Below, piece after piece: positions 43,446 to 52,743 of a DNA stretch of 64,000 nucleotides. The stretch's first letter is position 1, and every line of letters begins with the position of its first letter. The notes below the pieces were generated by a model. That model saw only the letters and a list, made by a program, of their open reading frames with translations, ran no database searches and had not been told where the DNA came from. A program made the position numbers and the translations under genes. Origin of the DNA: Candidatus Krumholzibacteriota bacterium (GTDB lineage Bacteria > Krumholzibacteriota > Krumholzibacteriia > JACNKJ01); assembly GCA_016933175.1 (NCBI GenBank), contig JAFGBK010000022.1:1-64000 (forward strand), read 5' to 3'.

Positions 43446-44833
43446 GCGGCGAGCGTCGCGTCGGCATCGACGAGCTGGTGGCCCTGCTCTGCCGGGGCGT
43501 CAGCCAGCGGCGCATCTACTTCGGCGACCATCCCAACGTCGTGGCCGTCAGCGAGGACTTCACCCGCGCGCTGCGCCAGCTCCTGGCGACCGAGGCGCGC
43601 GACGCCTGCTTCCTCGGCGTGGCCGAGGGCAAGCTGGTCTACGAGGGCCGCTTCCTGCTGGGCGCCTCCATCGTCGGTCGCAAGATCATCGACTTCGTCG
43701 GCGGCCTGCACAGCGGCGGCCTGCTGTTCCGGGCGGACCTGGCGCCGGCGGAGGTGCGGGAGCTGCTGGGGCTGGCGGCCGACGCCGTGCCGGACCTGGA
43801 GGAGGCCCGCCGCCTGCTGGCGTCGCGGGGCGTGAGCCACGTGGAGCTGTCCCCCGTCTACGAGGACGAGCGCTGGTTCGGGCAGTTCCTCTTCGAGGGC
43901 GAGCTGGACGGCGACGGCGAGGGCCTGGGCGACCTGATCCCCGTCTACCAGTCGCTCTTCGGCGCCGTGGAGGAGGCTCACGAGAGCGCCGGCGCCAAGC
44001 GGAGCGTGGACCTGGCCGGCGCGCGCTCCGTGAGCGAGCAGCTACTGCGCTCCACGCAGCGCGGATCTCCGGACCTGATGCAGCTCGTCCGCTACCCGGA
44101 CCACGACAGCTACACCGTGGGACACTCGGTGCGCGTGGCCATGCTGGCGGTCCTGGTGGGGCGGCACCTGGGCATGCCGAACGACTTCCTCAAGGAGCTG
44201 GGCACGGCCGGCCTGCTGCACGACGTCGGCAAGGGACAGATCCCGGCCGAGATCCTCTACAAGCCCGGCAGGCTGGACGACGAGGAGCGGCGCGTGATGC
44301 AGTCGCACCCGGAGCTTGGCGCCCGGGTCCTGCTGGAGAGCGGCGGGGCCGGCCCCCTGGCCGTGGCGGCGGCCTGGGGCCACCACCGGCGCCACGATCA
44401 CGGCGGCTATCCGCCGGCGCCCTTCTGGGTCATTCGGGGCGAGGCCACCGCCCTGCTCCACGTCTGCGACGTCTTCGAGGCCCTGACCGCCGTGCGTCCC
44501 TACAAGCCCGCCATCCCGCCGCGGCGCGCCTACGAGATCATGCTGGCCGACCGCGGCGCCTTCCACCCGGGCGCCCTGCGCGCATTCGTCGGCGCCCTGG
44601 GCCTCTATCCCCCGGGCAGCCGGGTGCTGCTGTCCAGCGGCGAGCAGGCCGTGGTCGTCGCCGCCGGCGAGGACATCGCCCGGCCGCGCCTGCGCCTGAC
44701 CCACGACGCCGCCGGCGCGCCGGTGGGCGACGAGGACGCGCGCCACGTGGATCTGGGCGATCCCCTGGCCGCCGGCCTGGACGTGACGCGGTACCTCATG
44801 GAAGAGGCGCCCGGCGGCGCGCCCGCCACCTGA
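43442..44833 (+). CDS. HD-GYP domain protein (cyclic-di-GMP phosphodiesterase type)
   Basis: This encodes 463 residues. The N-terminal domain (about 1-160) carries RIYFGDHPNVVAVSEDFTRA and FLGVAEGKLVYEGRFLLG. The HD-GYP domain covers about 215-400 with HSVRVAMLAVLVG, the HD pair in LLHDVGKGQIPAEILYKPG, HPELGARVL and the GYP element GHHRRHDHGGYPPAP. These are the expected metal ligands of c-di-GMP phosphodiesterases. There is no membrane or receiver domain, so its input probably comes through the overlapping upstream gene product. A small barrel (GSRVLLSSGEQAVVVAAGED) ends the protein. Confidence 0.9.
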   Translation: MSGERRVGIDELVALLCRGVSQRRIYFGDHPNVVAVSEDFTRALRQLLATEARDACFLGVAEGKLVYEGRFLLGASIVGRKIIDFVGGLHSGGLLFRADLAPAEVRELLGLAADAVPDLEEARRLLASRGVSHVELSPVYEDERWFGQFLFEGELDGDGEGLGDLIPVYQSLFGAVEEAHESAGAKRSVDLAGARSVSEQLLRSTQRGSPDLMQLVRYPDHDSYTVGHSVRVAMLAVLVGRHLGMPNDFLKELGTAGLLHDVGKGQIPAEILYKPGRLDDEERRVMQSHPELGARVLLESGGAGPLAVAAAWGHHRRHDHGGYPPAPFWVIRGEATALLHVCDVFEALTAVRPYKPAIPPRRAYEIMLADRGAFHPGALRAFVGALGLYPPGSRVLLSSGEQAVVVAAGEDIARPRLRLTHDAAGAPVGDEDARHVDLGDPLAAGLDVTRYLMEEAPGGAPAT

Positions 44834-45053
44834 TCCCGGCGCCGGATCCGCTCCGACAGGCCCTTCCCCACTGGAGCTGGCAGCCCGGAAACGGTTTGCC
44901 TTGTCGTAATAATTCTGCAAAGCTGGCACCACGGGTCGCAACCTGCGCCGGACGCGGCCCATCGGCACCCGCGCGCGAGGCCGGGGCAGCGGTCGACGCG
45001 CCGCGCGGCTGCGATGGGCGTCCGGCGTGCGCACAAACCGGAGGGGCTGCGCC

Positions 45054-48000
45054 ATGGACGTCGCGTATTGCGGGCGCCCTCCCGCCCGCCGCCTGGCGGC
45101 GCTGCTCTGCCTGCTGGCCCTGCTCGCCGGCGCCGCCGGCGGCGAGCAGGGCGCGGCGGACTCCCTGGCGGCCCGCGTCGATTCCCTGCGCGAGGCTGGT
45201 GAGTACCGTGCGGCGGCGGGGGTCGCGCGGGAACTGCTGGCGCTTCGCCGGGCCGACGCGGCCACGCCGCCCTTCGCGATCGTGGACCTGGAGTGGACCC
45301 TGCGGACCCTCGAGCACTGCGTCGCCGCCGGCGCGGCGGCGCGGGCGCGTCTCGCCGAGGCCGACAGCCTGGGGGCGCTCGTCGTCCAGAACTGGCGGCG
45401 GGGCCGCTATGCCGACGGAGCGGCCCTGGCCCGGCGGCGCCTGGACGCCCTGCGCGCCGCGCTGCCCGCCGCCTGCCCGGAGGTGGCCGCGGGCCTGCAC
45501 GACCTGGCGACCCTGCTGCGCGCGCAGGGGGAGTACGCGGACGGCGAGGCGGCCTTCCGCGAGGCGCTGGCGCTGCGCGAATCGCTCCTGGGCGCGGAGC
45601 ATCCCGACGTCGCCAGCACGCTCAACGGGCTGGCGGCCCTGCTCTACGCCGACGCCCGCTACGGCGAGGCCGAATCCCTCTACCGGCGCGCCCTGGCCAT
45701 CCAGCGCCGGGCGCTGGGGGACGAGAGCCTCGACGTGGCGCGGACGCTGAACAACCTGGCCGCCCTGCTCGAGCACGAGGGAGACTACGCGGAGGCCGAG
45801 GCGGGCTACCGCGAAGCCCTGGCCCTGCGCCGCCGGCTCCTGGGCGAGGAGCACCGCCTCGTCGCCTCGGGCCTCAACAACCTCGCCGGCGTCCTGCTCA
45901 AGCAGGGCGACTACGCGGCCGCCAAGCCCCTCTACCGGCGGGCCCTGGCCATGCAGCGGCGCCTGCTGGGCGAGGACCATCCCGAGGTCGCGGCCGGCCT
46001 GAACAACCTGGCCTTCCTGATGCGCGTGCAGGGGGACCTCGAACGCGCCGAGCCCCTGCAGCGCGAGGCGCTCGCGGTCTGCCGCCGGGCCTACGGCGGC
46101 GACCATCCCCTCGTGGCCCGGTCCCTGAACAACCTGGCGCTGGTCCTCCAGGCCCGGGAGGACTACGCCGGCGCCGAGCCCCTCCTGCGCGATGCGCTGG
46201 CCATGCGGCGCCGCCTGCTGGGAGACCGGCACCCCGACGTGGCCAACGGCATGAGCAGCCTCGCCGCCAACCTTCAGCTCGCCGGCGCCTACGCCGAGGC
46301 GGAGTCCCTTTTCACGGCGGCCATCGTCATCCGGCGCGATCTGCTGGGGGACGCGAACCCGGACGTGGCCCGCGCGGTGGCGCGCCTCGCCGACCTGCAC
46401 CGAGCGCGGGGCGACGCCGCCGTGGCGGCGCCGCTCTACGAGGAGGCTCTCGCCGTCCGCCGCGCGGCGCTCGGCGAGGCGCACCCCGAGGTGGTGGCCA
46501 ACCTGCGGGACCTCGGCCTGGTTCGCGCGGCGACGGGGGACCTGGCGGCCGCGGAGTCCCTGCTCGCGCGGGCCGCCGGCGCCTACGACGCCGCCCGGCT
46601 GCGCGCCGGTCGGGAGTACGCGCGCAGCACCTTCACCCGCTCCCCCTGGGCCGAGCTGGCCGCGGCGCGGCTGCTGCTGGGCCGGCAAGAGGACGCCTGG
46701 CCGGCGGCCGAGAAGGCCCTCGCCCGGTCCCTGGCGGACCTGCTCATGACGGCCGGCGGGCGCGGTCTGGATCCGTCCGAGGCCGCGCGCGAGGATTCGC
46801 TGAAGCGGGCGCTGGGGGACGCGGAGCGCCGTCTGGCCGTCTTCGTCGGGGCGGCCGCCGGCGACACCTCCGCCCTGGCCGGCGAGCGGGCCGCCCGGGC
46901 GCGCCAGGGCCTATTGGCCGCGGAGGCCGCGTGGAGCGCCTTCCACGAGACCCTGGCCGCGGCCCATCCGCTCGCGGAGGGCGCGAGCTTCCCCCTCGCA
47001 CGCGTCCAGGCGGCGCTGGGCTCCGACGCCGCCCTCGTCGGCTGGATCGATGTCGAGCTCGTTGCCGGCGCGATGCAATCCTGGGGCTACGTGGTGCGCC
47101 GAGCGGAACCCGTGGCCTGGGCGCCCCTGCCCGACGCCGGCGGCACGGCGCCGCGGACCGCCGCCTTCCGGCGCAGCCTCGCCGATCGCGGCTCGCCGGC
47201 CATCGGCATCGCGCGCGAGGGCCGCGGCCTGTGGAACGAGCGCTTCGCGCCGCTGGCCGACGTCCTGGCGAAGGTGCGCGACCTGGTGGTCGTGCCGTCG
47301 GGACCCATGCTGGGGATTCCCGTGGAAACCCTCGTCGACGGCGAGGGCGCGCTGCTGGGCGAGCGCTTCGCGGTTTCCTACGCGCCCTCGGCGACGGTCC
47401 ACGCCTGGCTCGCGGAGCGGTCGGGATCGCGGGACGCGCGGGCGGGCCGCCCCGTGCTCGTCCTGGGCGACCCGCCCTTCGACGGCATGATGCCGCGGCT
47501 CGAGCGGACGCGGGAGGAGGCGGCCGCCGTCGCGGCGCTGGCGCCGGGCGCCACCCTCCTGCTGGGGGAGCACGCCGCGGAGGCCGAGCTCCTGCGGCTC
47601 GCCGCGTCGGGCGAGCTGGCGGGCTTCGGCACCATCCACCTGGCGACCCATGCCCTCATCGACGACGCCCTGCCCGAGCGCTCGGCGCTGGTGCTGTCCC
47701 AGGCGGGCCTGGGCGACCCCGTGGCGGCGGCCGTGGCCGGCGAGCGCGTGTGCGACGGCCTGCTCACCGCGTCCGAGATCGTCCGCGAGTGGCGGATCGA
47801 CGCGGACCTCGTCGTGCTGAGCGCCTGCGAGACCGGACTGGGCCGTCAGGTGCTGGGCGAGGGTTACCTGGGTCTGGCCAACGCCTTCCTGCGGGCGGGG
47901 GCGCGCAGCCTGGTCGTCAGCCTGTGGCGGGTGGAGGACCGGTCCACGGCCCTGCTGATGGAGCGCTTCCACGCGAACCGCCGCGGCGCCGGGGCGTCGA

Positions 48001-48134
48001 CGGACGCCCTGCCGGCGGCCGAGGCCCTGCGCGAAGCGAAGCGCTGGCTGCGGACCTGGACGGACGACGCGGGGCGGACGCCCTACGCGCATCCCTTCTA
48101 CTGGTCCGCCTTCATCCTGATCGGCGCCCGGTGA
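45054..48134 (+). CDS. TPR-CHAT protein (caspase-like protease with kinesin-type TPRs)
   Basis: This is a 1026-residue protein with a signal peptide or anchor (about 10-30). Between about 140 and 520 there are eight full and one partial 42-residue TPRs of kinesin-light-chain type, each with NNLAxLL..GDYxxAExLYRxAL...LGxxHP. The C-terminal third is a CHAT domain: catalytic His866 in TIHLATHALIDD and Cys925 in VLSACETGLGRQVLGEGYLG, then LVVSLWRVED and HPFYWSAFILIG. Both catalytic residues are present, so it is probably an active clan CD protease. If the signal works, the protease is extracytoplasmic, unlike CRISPR-linked CHAT proteins. CCGGAGGGG precedes ATG. Confidence 0.92.
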   Translation: MDVAYCGRPPARRLAALLCLLALLAGAAGGEQGAADSLAARVDSLREAGEYRAAAGVARELLALRRADAATPPFAIVDLEWTLRTLEHCVAAGAAARARLAEADSLGALVVQNWRRGRYADGAALARRRLDALRAALPAACPEVAAGLHDLATLLRAQGEYADGEAAFREALALRESLLGAEHPDVASTLNGLAALLYADARYGEAESLYRRALAIQRRALGDESLDVARTLNNLAALLEHEGDYAEAEAGYREALALRRRLLGEEHRLVASGLNNLAGVLLKQGDYAAAKPLYRRALAMQRRLLGEDHPEVAAGLNNLAFLMRVQGDLERAEPLQREALAVCRRAYGGDHPLVARSLNNLALVLQAREDYAGAEPLLRDALAMRRRLLGDRHPDVANGMSSLAANLQLAGAYAEAESLFTAAIVIRRDLLGDANPDVARAVARLADLHRARGDAAVAAPLYEEALAVRRAALGEAHPEVVANLRDLGLVRAATGDLAAAESLLARAAGAYDAARLRAGREYARSTFTRSPWAELAAARLLLGRQEDAWPAAEKALARSLADLLMTAGGRGLDPSEAAREDSLKRALGDAERRLAVFVGAAAGDTSALAGERAARARQGLLAAEAAWSAFHETLAAAHPLAEGASFPLARVQAALGSDAALVGWIDVELVAGAMQSWGYVVRRAEPVAWAPLPDAGGTAPRTAAFRRSLADRGSPAIGIAREGRGLWNERFAPLADVLAKVRDLVVVPSGPMLGIPVETLVDGEGALLGERFAVSYAPSATVHAWLAERSGSRDARAGRPVLVLGDPPFDGMMPRLERTREEAAAVAALAPGATLLLGEHAAEAELLRLAASGELAGFGTIHLATHALIDDALPERSALVLSQAGLGDPVAAAVAGERVCDGLLTASEIVREWRIDADLVVLSACETGLGRQVLGEGYLGLANAFLRAGARSLVVSLWRVEDRSTALLMERFHANRRGAGASTDALPAAEALREAKRWLRTWTDDAGRTPYAHPFYWSAFILIGAR

Positions 48135-48150
48135 GGCGCCCGGCCTTCCC

Positions 48151-48717
48151 TCAGCGGTAGTACTCCCTCACGATGGTCCAGGAGAGCGGAATCGCCGGCG
48201 TCATGGGAGCGGGCACGCTGACCTCGTTGTTGCTCTCGAACCACTCCTGCACCGCGCCCTGATAGTCGATGACGATGGTCACCACGGACTCGCCGTTGTA
48301 GGGGATCTGGGAGCAGTAGGTCACGAACTCATAGGAGCAGACGCACTGCAGGTTGCCCGGGTCGATCTGCTCCGGGACGCAGAGGCCGAACACGTCCTCC
48401 TCGCCGTCGTAGACCGGATCGCAGATGCCGTCGCAGTCCGGGTAGTACTCGCCGTTGCAGAACTCCGTCGTGGACGGGAAGACGACGACCGGCACCGCCT
48501 TGGCGCTGTCGCCGTCCAGGAAGACGGTGATGTCCGACTCGAGCGCGTCATCCAGGTCGAGGTTCTTGAGCACGAAGCCCACCTGGGCGCCGAGGGTTCC
48601 CTCGCGCTCGAAATAGACGTCGACGCTGGTTATGAACAGGTCCACCGAACAGGCCTGAGCCGCCAGGGGCGCGATCAGGAGGCAGCAAAGGCAGGCTGTC
48701 ATTACACGTAGTGTCAT
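48151..48717 (-). CDS. Exported Cys-rich protein with CARDB-like fold
   Basis: This encodes 188 residues with a signal peptide (1-22, cleavage near AQA). The mature part starts CSVDLFITSVDVYFEREG and continues as an Ig-like CARDB module (VGFVLKNLDLDDALESDITV, ESVVTIVIDYQGAVQEWFES, NNEVSVPAP). An inserted loop of about 45 residues holds seven cysteines (FCNGEYYPDCDGICDPVYDG and LCVPEQ, LQCVCSYEF, YCSQ), probably disulfide-bonded. Acidic residues in the loop suggest calcium or metal binding. It ends 14 bases from the CHAT gene end, convergent with it. AGGAGG precedes ATG 48717. Confidence 0.8.
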   Translation of the reverse strand: MTLRVMTACLCCLLIAPLAAQACSVDLFITSVDVYFEREGTLGAQVGFVLKNLDLDDALESDITVFLDGDSAKAVPVVVFPSTTEFCNGEYYPDCDGICDPVYDGEEDVFGLCVPEQIDPGNLQCVCSYEFVTYCSQIPYNGESVVTIVIDYQGAVQEWFESNNEVSVPAPMTPAIPLSWTIVREYYR

Positions 48718-48753
48718 ACTCGACTCCTCCTCGGTTCTCCACCCTGGGACTCA

Positions 48754-48759
48754 AGTATA
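48754..48759 (-). promoter_or_regulatory. -10 element of the Cys-rich exported protein gene
   Basis: TATACT on the minus strand, 37 bases before the start codon, with no clear -35. The remaining 220 bases to the FecR-like gene at 48979 hold nothing else I can name. Confidence 0.35.
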
Positions 48760-48978
48760 ACCCAGATGTCACAGCCGCAGGGCATGAAGATGCCGGCTCC
48801 GGCGCGGGTGAAAGTCGTTCATACCGCGTCCGGACGAGCTCTGGACGCACGCGGGGATTGCAGACGCGCGGGCGCGGGGATATGCTGGTCGCACAGACAC
48901 CGGAGCGCGTGGTCCAGCGAGTTCGCACAAGTCGACGCGCCGGGCGCGGCCACGGCCCGCCGGCGAGGAGGTGGCCTG

Positions 48979-49914
48979 ATGCCCCGCCGAACCGCACTGC
49001 CCTTTTCGCCGGGCCCGGCAACCCTGGCGCTCAGCCTGCTGCTCCTGCTCTTCCTGTTGCTGATCCCGTCCCGCGTGGTGGCCCGCGAGCCCGGCGACAC
49101 GGGACTCGTCGTGTCCGTCGCCGGCGAGGTCCAGGTGCGGCGCGCCGGCGGCGCCCACGACGCCGCCGAGGGATTCGTGCTCTTCGCGGGCGACACCATC
49201 ACGGTGCGCACGGGCGGCCGCTGCACGGGCTTCGTGCCCGCGGGCGAGGCCTTCGATCTCGCCGGCCCGGCCCAGTACGTCCTGGGCGAGGCCGGTGACC
49301 GGCGCGGCCTGGACAACGTCAAGGGCTGGGTGCAGCGGCAGCTCGCCCAGTGGATCGGCGAGAGCCGCAGCCAGCCCCTGGCCACCCGCAGCCAGCGCGA
49401 CTGGGACGTGCGCGCCGGAGCGCCCGGTCTCCTGGTACCCGCCGCCGGCGGCGCGGTGCGGCCCGAGGCGAGCCGCTTCATCTGGTCCACGATAACCGGC
49501 GTCGACCGCTACTGCCTGGTGGTGGCGCCCGCGACCGGCGACGAGCTGACGCGCATCGTCCGGGGCAACGAAGCGGTCCTGCCCGATCTGGAGCCGGGCG
49601 CGGAGTACGTCTGGAAGGTGAAGCCGCTCCTCGACGACTGGCCGGGGGAGGCGCCCTGGCGCGGCTTCCGCGTGATGACCGCCGACGAGGCGCGGCGTCT
49701 GGACGAGGCCGTCGCCTCCCTGGGCGACCTCGAGGCCGGCGTGCTGCTGCTCTCGGCGGGGCTCGAGGAGGAGGCCCTCGCCCGCCTCGACGCGGCCGTG
49801 ACCCTGCACGCGCGGGGCCGCTCGGCCCTGCTGTGGCGCTCGCGGGCCCTCGCGCGCGTCGGCCTGCACGACCAGGCCTGCGCGGATCTTCTCGAGGCGC
49901 TGGGCCGGCAGTGA
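48979..49914 (+). CDS. Exported FecR-like domain protein
   Basis: This encodes 311 residues. A signal peptide or anchor (12-35) is followed by a FecR-like beta domain (38-125: GLVVSVAGEVQVRRAGGAHD, GFVLFAGDTITVRTGGRCTG, AFDLAGPAQYVLG). A fibronectin-like part follows (FIWSTITGVDRYCLVVAP, LEPGAEYVWKVKPL) and a helical C-terminus (ARRLDEAVASLGDLEAGVLL) that resembles a TPR pair. FecR domains of this type occur in periplasmic sensing proteins beside CHASE2 and CHAT genes. The stop overlaps the CHASE2-PP2C start by four bases, implying a sensor pair. GAGGAGGTGG precedes ATG. Confidence 0.8.
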   Translation: MPRRTALPFSPGPATLALSLLLLLFLLLIPSRVVAREPGDTGLVVSVAGEVQVRRAGGAHDAAEGFVLFAGDTITVRTGGRCTGFVPAGEAFDLAGPAQYVLGEAGDRRGLDNVKGWVQRQLAQWIGESRSQPLATRSQRDWDVRAGAPGLLVPAAGGAVRPEASRFIWSTITGVDRYCLVVAPATGDELTRIVRGNEAVLPDLEPGAEYVWKVKPLLDDWPGEAPWRGFRVMTADEARRLDEAVASLGDLEAGVLLLSAGLEEEALARLDAAVTLHARGRSALLWRSRALARVGLHDQACADLLEALGRQ

Positions 49915-51836
49915 GGAAGGCCGCCGCGCCCGCTTCACCGCCGGCGGCGCGCGCCTCCCGCGCAGCGGCCCTCGCCGCCCTGGGGCGCCGCTGGCTGCCC
50001 GCGCTCGTCCTGCTGCCGCTGGCGCTGCTCCTGCGTCCCGTGTTCTGGACGCCCCTGGACGACCGCTTCTTCGACTACTTCCACTCCCTGCGTGCTGTGC
50101 CTCCCTGGACGGAGGTCGTTGTGGTCGGCATCGACGCGGCGACGCGCGCGGCGCTGCCGCGGCCCGTCTATCCCCTGGCCGGCCACACGGCCGAGCACGC
50201 CCTGCTCACGCGGCGCCTGGCCGGGGCCGGCGCGCGGGACATCGCCTTCGACATCGACTTCGATCCCGAGTCCTTCGCCGCGCCGCCCGTGGAGCTGGCC
50301 GCGGCCTTCGCCGAGGCGGGCGACGTCCACATCATCATGACCCTGCGCGAGGAGCGGGCGGCGGGGGCGGGCGGCGGCCTACTGCTGGCGGGCCGCCCGC
50401 CCGACGCCGCCCTCATGGCCGCGTCGCGGGGCGCCTTCGTCGTCAACGTGCGCATCGATCCCGACGGGACCTTCCGGCGCTTCCGCCCCGACCCGCGCCT
50501 GTCGGGCCTGGGGCTGGAGACCCTGCCCGAGCGGCTGGCCGGCGTCCGCGCCGGACGCGGCGTGCCCGTGGAGTTCCCGTCCGTGGAACGGCCGCTGCCC
50601 GTGGTGTCCTACCATGACGTGCTCGCCGGGGAGCCGGCGGCCCTGGCCGCCGTGGCGGACCGCATCGTCCTCGTGGGATTGGTGGAGGACAGCGGCACCG
50701 ACGTCGTCACCGTGCCGCGCCTGCAGCGACTGGCTGGCGGCGTGGAGACACGCTCCCTGCCGGGCGTCATGGTGCTGGCGGCCGTCACCGAAACCCTGAC
50801 CCGGGGCGCGCCCATCCGCGACGCGGGCGCGGGCACGATGGCGGCCTGGCTGCTGGCCTGGTGCCTGGCGACGCTGGCGATCCCGCCACGCGCGCGGCCG
50901 GTGCTGGCGGGGCTGGCGGTAATCGGCCTGCTGCTGGCGGCACTGGCCGCGACGGGATGGCTCCACGCGGCGGCGGGCCGGGTCCTGCCGGCGGGCACGC
51001 TGCTGGGGGCCATCGTCCTGTGCGGGGCCTATGTGCTCGTGGCCGCCCACGTGGAGACCGCCGCGAAGCTGCACGCCGAACGGGTGGAGCGCGAGCGCGT
51101 GCAGCGCGAGATGGCGGCGGCCCGGCGCATGCAGGAGATGTTCCTGCCCGGCGAGATTCCGGACGTGCCCGGCTACGACCTGTGGGGGACGAACATCAGC
51201 TCCCTGGCCGTGTCGGGCGACTACTTCGACCTGATCGACCTCGGCGCGGACGGGCCGCTGCTCCTCGCCATCGCCGACGTGTCGGGCAAGGGGCTGCCGG
51301 CGAGCCTGCTCATGTCCAACGTCCAGGCCGGCCTGCACAGCCAGGCCATCGAGCGGCCCTTCGACCTGGCGCGCACCGCCGCCAACCTGAACCAGCTCGT
51401 CTGCGAGAACACCGACGAGGCCACCTTCGTCACCCTCTTCCTGGCCGAGCTGGACAAGGATTCCGGGCGCCTGCGCTACGTGCGGGCGGGGCACGACTAC
51501 CCGCTCCTGCTGGGAGCGGACGGGACGCTGAGCCGCCTGGAGGCCGGCGGCCTGTTCATCGGCATGATGCCGGGCATGGCCTACGAGGTCCACGAGACGC
51601 GGCTCGGCGCGGGGGACGCCCTCTGTCTCTACACGGACGGCGTCACCGAGGCGCGCAGCCCCGGCGACGAGGAGTTCGGCCTCGCGCGACTGGGCGAGAC
51701 CCTGCGGGCGCACGTCGGCCGGGGCGCCCCGGCGGCTGGCGAGGCCCTCGTGGCCGCCGTGCGCGCCTTCTCCGGCCTCGACCGCCAGGCGGACGACGTG
51801 ACCGTCGTCGTCCTGAAGCGGGACGCGGCGACCTGA
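49911..51836 (+). CDS. CHASE2-PP2C (SpoIIE-type) membrane phosphatase
   Basis: This encodes 641 residues. The first span is at about 29-46; a CHASE2 sensor (about 50-300) follows, with TEVVVVGIDAATRAALPRPV, ARDIAFDIDFDPESFAAP and DRIVLVGLVEDSGTDVV. Three further spans (about 305-385) return the chain to the cytosol. The SpoIIE-like PP2C domain (about 400-640) has SGDYFDLIDLG, LLAIADVSGKGLPASLLMS, YVRAGHDYPLLLGADG and LYTDGVTEARSPGDEEFG, with all metal-binding Asp present. It is therefore a signal-gated Ser/Thr phosphatase, probably reversing an anti-sigma or anti-anti-sigma phosphorylation. GTG start, overlapping the FecR-like gene. Confidence 0.9.
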   Translation: MRKAAAPASPPAARASRAAALAALGRRWLPALVLLPLALLLRPVFWTPLDDRFFDYFHSLRAVPPWTEVVVVGIDAATRAALPRPVYPLAGHTAEHALLTRRLAGAGARDIAFDIDFDPESFAAPPVELAAAFAEAGDVHIIMTLREERAAGAGGGLLLAGRPPDAALMAASRGAFVVNVRIDPDGTFRRFRPDPRLSGLGLETLPERLAGVRAGRGVPVEFPSVERPLPVVSYHDVLAGEPAALAAVADRIVLVGLVEDSGTDVVTVPRLQRLAGGVETRSLPGVMVLAAVTETLTRGAPIRDAGAGTMAAWLLAWCLATLAIPPRARPVLAGLAVIGLLLAALAATGWLHAAAGRVLPAGTLLGAIVLCGAYVLVAAHVETAAKLHAERVERERVQREMAAARRMQEMFLPGEIPDVPGYDLWGTNISSLAVSGDYFDLIDLGADGPLLLAIADVSGKGLPASLLMSNVQAGLHSQAIERPFDLARTAANLNQLVCENTDEATFVTLFLAELDKDSGRLRYVRAGHDYPLLLGADGTLSRLEAGGLFIGMMPGMAYEVHETRLGAGDALCLYTDGVTEARSPGDEEFGLARLGETLRAHVGRGAPAAGEALVAAVRAFSGLDRQADDVTVVVLKRDAAT

Positions 51837-51868
51837 CGCCGGCGCGCCTTGCCGCGGAAGGAAGGATC

Positions 51869-52723
51869 ATGCGCTACCATCGCTACGACGACGTCGCGTC
51901 ATTTCTCGCCGACTGGGAGGAGTGCCTGCTGCGCCGCGAGTCGGCCAACAACCTGATGCTGGGGATCGCCCTGCGCCTCGCGGCCGGCCACGCCTACTCC
52001 GAGGAGGCGCCCGTCCTGCGCGGGGTCTTCGACGGCGTCCGGCCGGTCCTGGCGGCGCTGATGACGCCGCCGCACAGGCTGGCCATCCACTGCGAGGACG
52101 CCGGCGCCTGCCAGGACGGCCTGGAGCGCCTGGCGGCCGGCCTCGCCGGGGACGGCGTCGCGCTGCCGGGGGTGGTGGGCCCGAAGGACCCGGCGGGCCG
52201 CTTCGCGGAGATCTGGACGCGCACGGCGGGCTGCGCGTCCCGGGTCGGTATGCGCATGCGCGTCTTCGAGTTGCGCGAGGTGGCCGACGTGACGGCGGCG
52301 CCGGGGGCGCCCCGCCGGGCCGGCGAAGGGGACCTCGACCTGGCCGTGGACTGGACGGTCGCCTTCAGCGCCGAGGCCGTGGAGAGCCTGGAGCGGGAGC
52401 GCGCGGAGAAGCTCGTCCGGGTGAAGCTGGCGGCCGGCGACATCTGGTTCTGGGAGGACGGCGGACCCGTCGCCATGGCCGCCAAGGCGCGGCCGACGGT
52501 CAACGGCTGCACGGTGAACCTGGTCTACACGCCGCCGGACCGGCGCCGGCGAGGCTACGCCACCTCTCTTGTCGCGCACCTGAGCCGGCACCTGCTCGGC
52601 GAGGGCTACGCCTTCTGTAACTTGTTCACGGACCTGGCCAATCCGACCTCCAACAGCATCTACATGAAGGTAGGCTACTTGCCCGTCTGCGACTTCGACG
52701 AGCTGCACTTCGAGGCGCCCTGA
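51869..52723 (+). CDS. GNAT acetyltransferase with N-terminal pseudo-GNAT half
   Basis: This encodes 284 residues. The C-terminal GNAT has VNLVYTPPDRRRRGYATSLV (acetyl-CoA loop R/Q-x-x-G-x-A/G) and SIYMKVGYLPVCDFDELHF, and GCTVNLV is beta4. The N-terminal half (ESANNLMLGIALRLAAG, RLAIHCEDAGACQDGLERLA, RVGMRMRVFELREV) lacks the cofactor loop. This is the usual layout of a widespread, poorly characterised family of two-part GNATs. It is 32 bases downstream of the phosphatase gene, with GGAAGGAAGG upstream, and may be in the same run. The substrate is unknown. Confidence 0.85.
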   Translation: MRYHRYDDVASFLADWEECLLRRESANNLMLGIALRLAAGHAYSEEAPVLRGVFDGVRPVLAALMTPPHRLAIHCEDAGACQDGLERLAAGLAGDGVALPGVVGPKDPAGRFAEIWTRTAGCASRVGMRMRVFELREVADVTAAPGAPRRAGEGDLDLAVDWTVAFSAEAVESLERERAEKLVRVKLAAGDIWFWEDGGPVAMAAKARPTVNGCTVNLVYTPPDRRRRGYATSLVAHLSRHLLGEGYAFCNLFTDLANPTSNSIYMKVGYLPVCDFDELHFEAP

Positions 52724-52743
52724 CGAGCCCGCGTTCGAAGCGG

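Noticed and set aside
48766..48978. N-terminal extension of the FecR-like gene to 48766
   Set aside because: The extension lacks a ribosome-binding site and is basic low-complexity sequence. The ATG at 48979 gives a normal signal peptide right after GAGGAGG.
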